A stretch of DNA of 51,201 bases from JBAVVD01 sp049697115 (GTDB taxonomy: Bacteria > Acidobacteriota > Aminicenantia > Aminicenantales > UBA4085), in contig JBAVVD010000057.1 in NCBI GenBank assembly GCA_049697115.1, positions 1-51,201 on the forward strand. Reading direction: 5' to 3'. Shown here piece after piece: positions 16,569-25,000 of this stretch. Positions within the stretch are counted from its first letter, which is position 1. The number at the start of each line of letters is the position of its first letter. A program made the position numbers and the translations under genes. The notes under the pieces were generated by a model. The model did not search any database and was not told the DNA's origin. It saw nothing but the letters and a program-made list of their open reading frames with translations.

Positions 16569-17501
16569 ATGAGCAAGAAACGCAAAGAGAGCCTGATCGT
16601 CTGGCTGATACTTTCCATATTCTTTTTCGGAAGGCATTTTCTCTTTTCGGAACCGCTTTCCAGGATTAAAATCATGGCGACAGTTTTCCCACTTATGGAG
16701 TTCGCCGGTGCGGTCGCCGGTGACAGGGGAGAGGTCAGCCTTATTTTGCCGCCCGGAACAGAAATCCATACTTGGCAGCCACGTGTCAGTGACATCGCCA
16801 AATTCTCTTCCAGTGACTTTTTCATCTACATCGGCCGAGAGCTGGAGCCTTGGGTGGAGGATCTTCTGAAAAACGTGGCACGGCCGGGCTTAAGGATCCT
16901 GGAAGCCAGTCAGATTCTCCCCCTGGCCCAGGAAAACGAATCCTCTCACCAGGGCCATCACGAACGTGGAGCGATTGATCCTCACGTCTGGCTGGATTTT
17001 TCCTATGACCTTCTTATTGTGGACAGAATCCAAGAAATACTGGCCGAAATTGATCCCGGCCATGCGCCGGTTTATGCCCAAAATGCCGCGGGCTATAAAG
17101 AAAAGCTGGTCCGGTTGGATCAAAAGTATCATCGGACTTTCAAAGACTGCCTCCACAGAATCATCATTTTTGGAGGACATGCCGCCTTTGGCTATCTGGC
17201 TGAACGATATGGATTACAGCAGATATCGCTTTACGGGCTGAGCCCTGATTCCGAACCTACCCCGAGGCGTCTTGTCGAGGTCACAGAACTGACCAGAAAA
17301 TACGGAATTCAAACGATCTTCTTTGAGTCCAACATCAATCCCAAGCTGACCAGGGTATTGGCGAGAGAAACCGGCACCCGGACTCTTCCATTAAATCCTG
17401 GAGCCAACCTGACGAAGGCACAGTTGAAGTCAGGCGTGACGTTTCTAATGATCATGGAAGACAATTTAAAAAATTTAAGACATGGACTCCGCTGCCGTTA
17501 A
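16569..17501 (+). CDS. znuA: Zinc/manganese ABC importer substrate-binding protein (ZnuA-like)
   Basis: This is a cluster A-I metal-binding protein that delivers Zn2+ or Mn2+ to the ZnuBC-type importer. The expected ligands are visible: His67 (GTEIHTWQP), His139 (DPHVWLD), His204 (FGGHAAFGYLAERYG) and Glu253 (FFESNINPK). The His-rich loop typical of zinc-specific ZnuA is short (SSHQGHHERG), so the metal is not certain. A hydrophobic segment at 8-24 serves as signal peptide or anchor. The promoter at 16508-16537 decides the start at 16569 over 16536. Its end overlaps the ATPase gene by 20 bases. Confidence 0.88.
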   Translation: MSKKRKESLIVWLILSIFFFGRHFLFSEPLSRIKIMATVFPLMEFAGAVAGDRGEVSLILPPGTEIHTWQPRVSDIAKFSSSDFFIYIGRELEPWVEDLLKNVARPGLRILEASQILPLAQENESSHQGHHERGAIDPHVWLDFSYDLLIVDRIQEILAEIDPGHAPVYAQNAAGYKEKLVRLDQKYHRTFKDCLHRIIIFGGHAAFGYLAERYGLQQISLYGLSPDSEPTPRRLVEVTELTRKYGIQTIFFESNINPKLTRVLARETGTRTLPLNPGANLTKAQLKSGVTFLMIMEDNLKNLRHGLRCR

Positions 17502-18249
17502 TCCTCGGATCCTCATTGAGGTGAAGAATGTCTCTTACAGCTATGCGCATGAACCCGTCATTCTGAATGTCAGCCTTTCCATTCGGACCGGCGACTTTCT
17601 GGCTGTTCTGGGGCCCAACGGTTCAGGAAAAACAACGCTTTTAAAAATCATGCTTGGTTTGTTGAAATCCTCCGAGGGAAGTGTTTCCATTATGGGAAAG
17701 CCCATCGATGAGTTTACGGAATGGCAAAAAATCGGCTATATTCCTCAAAAAGCAACCCATTTTGATCCGCTTTTCCCGGCCTCCGTCAGGGAAGTTGTGG
17801 CCATGGCGCTGCTTTCTACGAAAAAATTTTTTCAGATGACCGGAACGGAAGAAGAGGCCTCCATACACCATGCCTTGAAGCAAGTCGGCATGGAAGCCTA
17901 TGAAAACAGACGAATTGGAAGCCTTTCCGGCGGCGAACAGCAGCGCGTGTTTATCGCCAGGGCCGTGGTCAACCAGCCACAGATTCTTTTTCTGGATGAG
18001 CCGACGACAGGTGTCGATAGAGACATGCAGGAACATTTTTATGAGATTTTGAACATTCTGAATAAAAGAGCCGGGATGACGATCGTTCTCGTCACTCACG
18101 ATATCGGAATTGTCAATACACATATCACACAGGTGGCCTGCCTCAACCAGAGGCTCGTCTACCATGGGTCTCACAGCGAATTTTGCCATTCAGAGGAGTT
18201 TAAGAACATGATCGCCGGAGGCCACCACGTGGTTTCTCACCGGCATTAA
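17482..18249 (+). CDS. znuC: Zinc/manganese ABC importer ATPase (ZnuC-like)
   Basis: The 255-residue ATPase has the Walker A GPNGSGKTT, signature LSGGEQQRV, Walker B ILFLDEPT and switch histidine in LVTHD, in normal order. It powers the importer made with the znuA and znuB products on either side. The C-terminus carries His-rich HHVVSHRH, common in metal transporters and possibly regulatory. The chosen ATG overlaps the end of znuA and lacks a clear Shine-Dalgarno, suggesting coupling. Family is certain; metal specificity rests on the operon. Confidence 0.92.
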   Translation: MDSAAVNPRILIEVKNVSYSYAHEPVILNVSLSIRTGDFLAVLGPNGSGKTTLLKIMLGLLKSSEGSVSIMGKPIDEFTEWQKIGYIPQKATHFDPLFPASVREVVAMALLSTKKFFQMTGTEEEASIHHALKQVGMEAYENRRIGSLSGGEQQRVFIARAVVNQPQILFLDEPTTGVDRDMQEHFYEILNILNKRAGMTIVLVTHDIGIVNTHITQVACLNQRLVYHGSHSEFCHSEEFKNMIAGGHHVVSHRH

Positions 18250-18265
18250 GAGGCCGTCTGATCAT

Positions 18266-19066
18266 ATGACAGAACTTCTCAGTTATGGATTCCTCCAACG
18301 GGCACTTCTGGCCGGGATCTTTATTGGCCTGGCATGTGCGGTACTGGGTGTGTTTCTTCTCTTGCGGAAAGATGCGATGATCGGCCATGGACTGTCCCAC
18401 GTGGCATTTGCCGGGGTGGCCCTGGGGCTCTTTCTTCAGATGATGCCGCTCCTCATGGCCTTGATCATTTCGGTTGTCGCCGCTCTGGGGATCATGAAGC
18501 TCAAAGTGAGCGCCGGCCTCTATGGGGACACCGCGATTGCCATTCTCAGCAGCGCGGGAATGGGAACAGGCATCCTTCTGGCCACCCTGAGCCATAATTT
18601 TAATGCGGCCCTTCTCAACTATCTTTTTGGTGACGTTTTGACGATCGCCCCATTGGAAGTGTGGCTTTCCATCGGGCTGGCCATCCTCGTTTTACTTCTT
18701 GTCCTTGGAAACTATCATAAATTTATGTATATGACTTTTGACCGGGAGTCGGCCCAGGCCTCTGGAATTAAAGTCAACCGGATGGAGACTTTTCTCAGTG
18801 TCTTGACCGCAGTAACGATTGTGCTGGGGATGAAGATCGTGGGAATACTTCTGGTTTCCGCCCTGGTGGTGATTCCAGCTGCGGCCAGTCTTCAGGTGGC
18901 CAGGAACTTTAAAAAAGCGGTTCTCCTTTCCTGCGGATTCGCTTTTTTTTCGGTGATCTTCGGACTCTGGATGGCTTTTACCTTTGACCTGCCGGCTTCC
19001 GGAACGATTGTCATCCTTTCGTTCTTTGTCTTCGGGATCTGCTTTTTCGCCAAGAAAAGATTTTAA
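18266..19066 (+). CDS. znuB: Zinc/manganese ABC importer permease (ZnuB-like)
   Basis: This 266-residue polytopic membrane protein of the ABC-3 family begins LLSYGFLQRALLAGIFIGLACAVLGVF in two adjoining segments and has about eight hydrophobic helices. Conserved family stretches include IGHGLSHVAFAGVALG and the GIKVNRMETFLSVLTA region. AGAGG precedes the ATG and the gene follows znuC by 16 bases. It ends facing the macrodomain gene, and the two share a bidirectional terminator. Confidence 0.92.
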   Translation: MTELLSYGFLQRALLAGIFIGLACAVLGVFLLLRKDAMIGHGLSHVAFAGVALGLFLQMMPLLMALIISVVAALGIMKLKVSAGLYGDTAIAILSSAGMGTGILLATLSHNFNAALLNYLFGDVLTIAPLEVWLSIGLAILVLLLVLGNYHKFMYMTFDRESAQASGIKVNRMETFLSVLTAVTIVLGMKIVGILLVSALVVIPAAASLQVARNFKKAVLLSCGFAFFSVIFGLWMAFTFDLPASGTIVILSFFVFGICFFAKKRF

Positions 19067-19074
19067 CTGAAATG

Positions 19075-19107
19075 AAAAAATCTAGGAGTTCGACTCTCCT
19101 GATTTTT
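19075..19107. terminator. Bidirectional terminator between znuB and macrodomain gene
   Basis: AAAAATC, a one-base bulge, AGGAG (19084-19088), a 7-base loop, CTCCT (19096-19100) and GATTTTT form a hairpin with an A-rich left arm and a T-rich right arm. It can therefore stop transcription from either side. Its right side overlaps the last codons of the macrodomain gene. Confidence 0.6.
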
Positions 19108-19621
19108 GGAGAGTGGTCTCAAAGACCAATAAGGCCGCGTCATCGTAAAGGCAGAAAAGGATTTCACGGGGATAATCATTGGTTTGAAGGAAATTCTTCG
19201 CCGTGTGGATCATGATTTCGCTGCATCGGTTGATGGGAAATCCGAAAATCCCTGTGCTGATGGCCGGAAAGGCGATATTTTTAATTTTTTTTTCTTTGGC
19301 GATTTTCAAGCTGCTGAGAGTAGCTCTGGCCAATTTATCTTCCTCATTTCCCTCTCCATAGACAGGGCCAACGGCGTGGATGACATATCTGGCTTTCAGG
19401 TTTCCGCCGCTGGTCGCGACGGCTTGGCCCACTTCAATCGGGGCCAGTTTATGGCACTCTTCCTGGATCGATGACCCGCCATATTTTTTAATGGCTCCGG
19501 CCACACCGCCGCCAAGAATAAGGGATTGATTGGCCGCATTGACTATCGCTTCACATTCGAGAAGGGCAATATTCCCCGTAACGAGCCGAATCTTTTTCCC
19601 CTGAATCACCAATTCTCTCAT
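19082..19621 (-). CDS. Macrodomain protein (ADP-ribose binding/hydrolase)
   Basis: The 179-residue single macrodomain resembles YmdB/Af1521-type proteins that bind ADP-ribose and often remove O-acetyl- or mono-ADP-ribose. Diagnostic motifs are GNIALLECEAIVNAANQSL, GGGVAGAIKKYGG and the phosphate loop AISTGIFGFP. I prefer the ATG at 19621, one base after the stop of the GGDEF gene; a TTG at 19639 would overlap that gene. No strong ribosome binding site is seen, so translation is probably coupled. Cytoplasmic. Confidence 0.9.
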   Translation of the reverse strand: MRELVIQGKKIRLVTGNIALLECEAIVNAANQSLILGGGVAGAIKKYGGSSIQEECHKLAPIEVGQAVATSGGNLKARYVIHAVGPVYGEGNEEDKLARATLSSLKIAKEKKIKNIAFPAISTGIFGFPINRCSEIMIHTAKNFLQTNDYPREILFCLYDDAALLVFETTLQKSGESNS

Positions 19622-19622
19622 T

Positions 19623-20357
19623 TTATTTGACAAAGACAATCACTTTGTTCTTTCCCTCTTTTTTAGCCCGGTAAAGCGCGGCATCTGCGAGACTGATCAC
19701 CTCATCAACGTTTTGCCCGTAGTAAGGAGTGCTGTAGACGCCGATGCTGACTGTGAAGTGACACGTTTTTTCACGAGGCATCCCGATTCGAAACGGATAC
19801 TGAGCAATTTCTTTTCGAATCCGCTCCGCAACGGAAGCGGCATCCAGACATTCCGTTTGAGGGAGGATGATGAGAAATTCTTCTCCGCCGTAACGCGCGG
19901 GAACATCTGAGGCGCGAATCATCTCCCTGATATAATCCGAAAATTCTCTGAGGATTCGGTCTCCGATCAAATTCCCATACTGGTCATTGACATTTTTGAA
20001 TCCATCGAGATCGATCATCATCAGACTGAGGGGATAGTGATATCTCTCGGAACGGAAAATCTCTTCCTGCAGCCGCGCTTTAATATAGGGCTGATTGTAG
20101 AGTCCGGTCAATCCATCTTTGATGGCCATAGTCGTTAATTTTTCACTCAATGCGAGGCCGCTGAGGGAGATCAACAGGATAATGACAAATCCCAATGTGA
20201 TGATGGACCTTTCGAATGTCCGGAATCCGATCCACTTCCAGTATTGAGGGATCAGGTCTCCCAATGAGATGTAGACCAGATATCCCACAACCAGAACAAT
20301 GATGCTCCACAGTTTTTTCTTCAGGCTTCCTGATATGAGCGGGAATTTCAGCTGCAT
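19623..20357 (-). CDS. Membrane diguanylate cyclase (GGDEF)
   Basis: Two transmembrane helices (about 15-35 and 50-70) precede a GGDEF domain that makes cyclic di-GMP. The active site reads GGEEF at 157-161. The metal site MMIDLDGFKNVND and the product-inhibition I-site RASD (148-151, five residues before the GG) are intact, so it should be active and feedback-inhibited. There is only a ~15-residue loop between the helices and no sensory domain, so input may be via the membrane or a partner. The ATG at 20357 follows the FTCD stop by 4 bases; a longer frame from 20396 overlaps FTCD. Confidence 0.9.
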   Translation of the reverse strand: MQLKFPLISGSLKKKLWSIIVLVVGYLVYISLGDLIPQYWKWIGFRTFERSIITLGFVIILLISLSGLALSEKLTTMAIKDGLTGLYNQPYIKARLQEEIFRSERYHYPLSLMMIDLDGFKNVNDQYGNLIGDRILREFSDYIREMIRASDVPARYGGEEFLIILPQTECLDAASVAERIRKEIAQYPFRIGMPREKTCHFTVSIGVYSTPYYGQNVDEVISLADAALYRAKKEGKNKVIVFVK

Positions 20358-20361
20358 GGTG

Positions 20362-22044
20362 TTATTTTGACATTTTATGAAGTTCTTTTTCAACAAGAAC
20401 TTTTATATCTTCAGAAAGCCGGACGGCTCTCTTCTTTATGGTGAGGGCTTGCTTTTTCATCCTCTCTTTAAATTCCTGGTCTTGGATATTTGGCAAGTTA
20501 ATCCGGACGTTGTAGTAGGCCCCTTCGGCCGCGGCTCTGGCGGCACACGCCGCGACACCGGCATCGCTCAAAGAGTTCCGGTTTCCTTTCTGAACGAGTG
20601 TCTTAGCCAGCTTTAAGAGATCCAGGCTTTTCTCCAGCACTTCAAACGGAACCCGCGTGGCGTCTTTGGAAGCCTCTTCAACAGCCCGGTCTTTTCCGGT
20701 TTTCTGTTCCTCGGTATTCTTCGGTATGCGGTAAGCCTCCATAAGCCTGTTGAAGGCATTGGTATCCAAGTCCACAGACTTCAAGTATGCATCTTTGAGA
20801 GCCTGGGCGCTCAGACCTATTTTTTTCATTTCCTTCTGGACCTTTGAATACCCCTTTTTTCCGACGGTCAGACTGGCGACCATCGAAGACAGAGATGCGG
20901 AAAGGGCCCCAAACAGAGCGGCTGCGCTTCCTCCGCCGGGCGCCGGGGAATCTAGAGAAAGCTCATTAGAAAACTCCCTGAGATTCAAATTCAGGAGCGA
21001 TTTCTGCGGATCTTCGAACTGATATTCAATAATTTTTTTCTTTGGATCAAAAGCCGTGACATCATTCAGTCCCAGGGAAACAACGGCCGTCCGAATCAAT
21101 TCTTCTTCTGGAACGCCGGGACTTTTCCCCTGTTTTTCCAGGTAGTAGCGGCCGGCCATAAGAAGCGCCTCTTTCGGTATGAGTCCCACCAGTTCGCTTC
21201 CAGTGACTCTCACTCCCAGCTTTTCCGCCTCTTTGATGACGGCATCAAAAACAATATGGACGGGGGAAATTTTATAGTTCGTGAAATTGATAGAAATTTG
21301 CGCGATGCCATAGTCATCGATGTACCAGCCGACCGCTTTCACATGTGTGAACCGGCCGAGTATCTTGAGGGCATTACCGTTCTCATCCCTGACAATATTT
21401 CCCTCTTTGTCCCTTTGGACCCGACCACTTTCCCGAATTTGGAGAGCGATCTCGTTGGCCAACTTCCGGTCTCGCGTATTCAGATTAATGTTGTAGGCAA
21501 TCAGAAACTCCCTGGCGCCGATGATTGTGGCCCCGGATTTGGGATTGAAAATCGGCGGGCCGCAATCCGGAGTCCATTCCGGATCTTTCAATTTGTCCGG
21601 AAGCCCCTCATATTCTCCGGCCCGAATGTTGGCCAGATTTTTCCGCTCCGGCTTTAAAGCGGCTTCCTCATAGAAATACACCGGAATTCCCAGTTCATTC
21701 GCTACGCGTTGGCCGAGTTCATGGGCCAGTTTTACACATTCGCCCATGGTCATCTCTGAGACGGGGATAAAGGGGCAGACATCCGTCGCTCCCATTCGGC
21801 TGTGCGCGCCTTTATGCGTGCGCATATCGATGACTTCCGCCGCTTTTTTTATAGTTTTAAAAGCCGCATGGGACACGGATTCAGGAGTTCCAATAAATGT
21901 GACGACCGTCCGATTGGTCGATTCTCCTGGATCCACGTCCAGAAGTTTGACTCCAGAAGTGGAGGCGATTTCTCGCGTAATGGCCTGAATTTTATCCGGA
22001 TTTCTTCCCTCACTGAAGTTGGGGACACACTCTACAAGTTTCAT
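20362..22044 (-). CDS. ftcD: Glutamate formimidoyltransferase / formimidoyl-THF cyclodeaminase fusion
   Basis: This 560-residue bifunctional enzyme transfers the formimino group from N-formimino-glutamate to tetrahydrofolate (N-terminal ~320 residues, beginning MKLVECVPNFSEGRN with HKGAHSRMGATDVCPF). It then deaminates the product to 5,10-methenyl-THF (C-terminal ~200 residues, with SPAPGGGSAAALFGALSASL). The mammalian enzyme is also fused (~541 residues), while many bacteria encode the parts separately. It links histidine breakdown to the folate pool that also feeds the methyltransferase genes at 44429-46166. AGAGG lies just before the ATG. No hut genes are in the window. Confidence 0.95.
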   Translation of the reverse strand: MKLVECVPNFSEGRNPDKIQAITREIASTSGVKLLDVDPGESTNRTVVTFIGTPESVSHAAFKTIKKAAEVIDMRTHKGAHSRMGATDVCPFIPVSEMTMGECVKLAHELGQRVANELGIPVYFYEEAALKPERKNLANIRAGEYEGLPDKLKDPEWTPDCGPPIFNPKSGATIIGAREFLIAYNINLNTRDRKLANEIALQIRESGRVQRDKEGNIVRDENGNALKILGRFTHVKAVGWYIDDYGIAQISINFTNYKISPVHIVFDAVIKEAEKLGVRVTGSELVGLIPKEALLMAGRYYLEKQGKSPGVPEEELIRTAVVSLGLNDVTAFDPKKKIIEYQFEDPQKSLLNLNLREFSNELSLDSPAPGGGSAAALFGALSASLSSMVASLTVGKKGYSKVQKEMKKIGLSAQALKDAYLKSVDLDTNAFNRLMEAYRIPKNTEEQKTGKDRAVEEASKDATRVPFEVLEKSLDLLKLAKTLVQKGNRNSLSDAGVAACAARAAAEGAYYNVRINLPNIQDQEFKERMKKQALTIKKRAVRLSEDIKVLVEKELHKMSK

Positions 22045-22056
22045 CCTCTGTTCCTT

Positions 22057-23490
22057 TCATTTTTGAATGGAGTATTGAAAAATGCCTTTGTTGTCATAGA
22101 CTTCGACAACGTCGAAATCCTTAAGCTGTCCCAGGAGGATTTCCTTATCTCCCGCAATGACAATCATGGGCGTCAGAAGAGGATATTGATGAGACGTTTC
22201 AAACACGTTTTCTGAGTTGACAAGCATGATATTCTTGCAAAAGTTGCGCCAGTAATTATCCTCCAAATAGAGGGCTTTCATCTCCGCAATTTTTCGGGCC
22301 AGATTATCCCAGGATTCGAACCGAAGAGGAAAGTTTCCCATAAGATAAGATTTCGCTTGTTCAATTTCAAAGATGGATATGGGTTCTTTGGTAAGGACGC
22401 GGATTTCTTTAATGATTTCCTGAACAGAAGAATAGATTACCTCCGGTGTGACTCTGGCTCTAACAAAAAAAATGCCGCACAGACGATAAAATTCCATATC
22501 ACTGTAAGCATAATAGGCATATCCTTTAGATTCTCTGAGATTCATAAAGAGTCGGGAAATGGGTGCGCCTCCCAAAACCTGGTTGAGGACAAAAAAGGCA
22601 TATGAGTCCGGCTGAGAAAGAGAGAGTATGGTGTTACCCAGATAGATGATGCAATCCTTAACATGGGGGACATCGATAAAGCACACCTTTTCTTTCTCAT
22701 TGGGCTTGGGAGGAGAAAAATAAAGGTTTTCTTCCACAGCCTGGGGGACCCATGTGTTCAGATAGTGGCTGACTTTTCTCGAGGCCGTCGGCATGTTCAG
22801 GTTTCCGATCAAGATAATATGGGCATTATTCGGCCTGTAGTATTTTTGAAAAAAGGAAATGAGATCTTTCTGGTTTAAATTTCGAATGACCCGCTCATTA
22901 AATGTCCCTTTCTGGTAGGGGTGATTTTTAAACAAGATCCGCTGGAGATGTCTTTTGGCGGAAAATTCAGGATCCTTCTCTTTTTCCAGAAGGTCATAGA
23001 AGAGAATTCTCTTGACAGTATCGATTTCTCTTTCGGCGAAGGCGGGGGAGAGGATCAATTGGCTGAGAATGTTTAAAGCGTCATCCAAATATTCATCCAG
23101 AAAGCTCAATGTCCACAGAGAATAGTCCATGAATGTGGAAACGGAAAACGTCCCACCCATCTGTTCTATCCTTTCCTCGATTGATGTCGCGGAAAGGGTT
23201 TGGGTTCCGCGGCTCACCATGTGGGCGGCAAAGCTGGCCATTCCGGGCAAGCTCTCCGGCGACGCGCTTTCTCCGGCATAGATGATGAGCTGTAAAAATG
23301 TGACCGGCATGTTCTCTCTGTAGGCGACAGAGAGCGTCAATTCATTGGATAACCGGACTGTTTCAATATTGGGAAGCCGCGGCTCCTGGAGGGGTTCGGG
23401 TGAAGGAGGGAATTTCCGGAACCTCTCCTGGGACATAAGGACCGGATGGAAGCCTAACAGACAGAGAGAGAGGACCAATACTCTTTTCAT
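22057..23490 (-). CDS. Exported M16-family protein, motif-deficient partner
   Basis: The 477-residue protein has a signal peptide (cleavage near PVLMSQE) and two M16 half-domains. In active M16 peptidases the first half carries HxxEH. Here the matching place is S87-F-A-A89-H90, lacking the first His and the catalytic Glu. Such subunits usually pair with an active one, as in mitochondrial processing peptidase. Its neighbour, which overlaps by ATGA at 23487-23490, is also motif-deficient. The fold is otherwise well kept (FLDEYLDDALNILSQLILSPAF, YYRPNNAHIILIGN). It probably acts as a periplasmic binding or chaperone-like half of a heterodimer. Confidence 0.88.
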   Translation of the reverse strand: MKRVLVLSLCLLGFHPVLMSQERFRKFPPSPEPLQEPRLPNIETVRLSNELTLSVAYRENMPVTFLQLIIYAGESASPESLPGMASFAAHMVSRGTQTLSATSIEERIEQMGGTFSVSTFMDYSLWTLSFLDEYLDDALNILSQLILSPAFAEREIDTVKRILFYDLLEKEKDPEFSAKRHLQRILFKNHPYQKGTFNERVIRNLNQKDLISFFQKYYRPNNAHIILIGNLNMPTASRKVSHYLNTWVPQAVEENLYFSPPKPNEKEKVCFIDVPHVKDCIIYLGNTILSLSQPDSYAFFVLNQVLGGAPISRLFMNLRESKGYAYYAYSDMEFYRLCGIFFVRARVTPEVIYSSVQEIIKEIRVLTKEPISIFEIEQAKSYLMGNFPLRFESWDNLARKIAEMKALYLEDNYWRNFCKNIMLVNSENVFETSHQYPLLTPMIVIAGDKEILLGQLKDFDVVEVYDNKGIFQYSIQK

Positions 23491-24821
23491 TTAATCTTAA
23501 CGTTCAGGATGACGCTGTTTTTTTGAAGGAAATACCTGTTGGCGATGGCGACGACGTCTGTCGGAGTCACGGCTAAATACTCGTCCAGTTCTCGCTGAGG
23601 ATCTTCGACATTTTCATGAGTCAGAAAAATTTCTGTGAGATAAAGAGCTTTGTCGAGAGTTGTGGACAGCTTCCTCAGATGATCTTGCTTGAACATATTT
23701 TTCGCCTTCGTCAATTCTGTTTCTGAGATAAAAGTTGTTTTGAGTTTCTCCAGTTCCGAAAATATCGCTTCTTGGCATTGGTTGACCATGAATTGGTTGT
23801 TGCAGGTGGCGAAGATCCTGTAGAGGGCGCGGTCTCTTCGTTTTTCGATGCCGCCGCTTAATTGAATGGCAATCTTCTCTTTTTTATACAGCCTTTTGGG
23901 AAGCCGCGATGTCTGCCCTCGAAGGAGAAGGTAATCCAGAATCGTCACCGTGTAGAAATCGCTGGACTGGGGGGGGGCGATGCGAAATCCCAGATGGAAA
24001 GCCGGTGAAGGAGTCAGGGAATTTTCCATATCTTTCTGCAATGCCTTCTTGGCCGGCGCAAATGGTTCCGTGGCAAAAGTCACTTCTTTTCCTTTCGGAA
24101 TGGTTTCAAAATACTTGGCGACAAGCTCGTTCGCCTTCACCTTATTGAAATTTCCGACAATGCACAGAACCGTGTTATTGGGAACATAGAAACTGGAATA
24201 GAAATTCCGGACATCCTCCACCGTCAAGTTGCGGATGTCCACGGTGTTCCCCAGAAAAGGATGACCATGGGCAAAATCAGAGAAAAAGAACTGGTCAAAC
24301 AGGAAAAAGCTTTCCAAATAAGGATTGTTGTCTCTTCTCTGTCGAAGATCCTCAAGGAGCATGTTCTTAATTTGATCGACTTTCATCTCATCGATTTCCA
24401 GGAATCTCATACGGTCGGATTCCAGCCAAAGGACCAGCGCCAGCTGGTTGGAAGGAACCGTTTGTTGAAAAACCGTCCGGTCTTCCGATGTGCTGGCGTT
24501 CAGCTCTCCGCCAATACGGTTGATATAATGGAAATGCTGCATAGGACTGACATTGGCCGATCCTTGAAACATCAAATTCTCCATCAGATAGGAAAGACCG
24601 GTTTTTCCGGGGACTTCATCCATTGACCCAACCCTGTAGGTCACTACAACAGAAACAATGGGAAAGGAGTAGTCCTCTGCAAGAATAACCTGCAGGCCGT
24701 TTTTCAATGTGTAATGCGTGACAGGATACTGGGGTCTTCTCTGGCTTAAAGCCTCCGGAATAGAAAGTCCCCCGACGAGGATCAGGGCCATAGAGAAAAT
24801 CCTCAAAATCGTCTTGCCCAT
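23487..24821 (-). CDS. Exported M16-family protein with altered zinc motif
   Basis: This 444-residue exported protein aligns with the usually active subunit of M16 pairs (TGLSYLMENLMFQGS for the canonical GLxHxxEHxxFxGT). The HxxEH motif reads Y78-L-M-E81-N82: both histidine ligands are replaced while the catalytic Glu and the later LLEDLRQRRDNNP segment remain. I checked the codons (TAT CTG ATG GAG AAT), so this is what the sequence says. Zinc binding of the standard type seems impossible. The ATG at 24821 has GGAAG 7 bases upstream; the longer frame begins with TTG and adds nothing signal-like. First gene of a two-gene operon. Confidence 0.88.
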   Translation of the reverse strand: MGKTILRIFSMALILVGGLSIPEALSQRRPQYPVTHYTLKNGLQVILAEDYSFPIVSVVVTYRVGSMDEVPGKTGLSYLMENLMFQGSANVSPMQHFHYINRIGGELNASTSEDRTVFQQTVPSNQLALVLWLESDRMRFLEIDEMKVDQIKNMLLEDLRQRRDNNPYLESFFLFDQFFFSDFAHGHPFLGNTVDIRNLTVEDVRNFYSSFYVPNNTVLCIVGNFNKVKANELVAKYFETIPKGKEVTFATEPFAPAKKALQKDMENSLTPSPAFHLGFRIAPPQSSDFYTVTILDYLLLRGQTSRLPKRLYKKEKIAIQLSGGIEKRRDRALYRIFATCNNQFMVNQCQEAIFSELEKLKTTFISETELTKAKNMFKQDHLRKLSTTLDKALYLTEIFLTHENVEDPQRELDEYLAVTPTDVVAIANRYFLQKNSVILNVKIK

Positions 24822-24846
24822 GGGCGTCTTCCACACGGTTCCAATA

Positions 24847-24865
24847 TGTGTTTTAAAATAACACA
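24847..24865. promoter_or_regulatory. Inverted repeat upstream of M16 operon
   Basis: TGTGTT-N7-AACACA lies 26 bases before the M16 start, between the two divergent units. Arm length and spacing recall CRP/FNR-type sites, but the half-site is not a consensus for either. Confidence 0.3.
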
Positions 24866-24886
24866 AATTCGATAAAATTCAAAATT

Positions 24887-24915
24887 AATGTCCGCCTCAA
24901 ATTTTCGTGGACATT
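24887..24915. promoter_or_regulatory. Spaced inverted repeat upstream of metK promoter
   Basis: AATGTCC (24887-24893) and GGACATT (24909-24915) form perfect 7-base arms 15 bases apart, ending 19 bases before the metK -35 box. It could be an operator or a hairpin at the start of a divergent transcript. No known SAM-cycle regulator site was recognised. Confidence 0.3.
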
Positions 24916-24934
24916 CATTTCTTCATGTTTTCCA

Positions 24935-24963
24935 TTGAAAAATATTTTCGTTTGTGCTATGTA
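24935..24963 (+). promoter_or_regulatory. metK-ahcY promoter
   Basis: TTGAAA (24935-24940), a 17-base spacer and TATGTA (24958-24963), the latter preceded by TG for an extended -10. The leader to the ATG at 25001 is only about 30 bases and carries AGAAAGGAGG, leaving no room for a SAM riboswitch. Confidence 0.55.
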
Positions 24964-25000
24964 TTCCGTTACTTTTTTACTCCAGAAAGGAGGTCTTTCC

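Noticed and set aside
24822..25000. SAM riboswitch upstream of metK
   Set aside because: The promoter leaves a leader of about 30 bases, too short, and no SAM-box pattern is visible.
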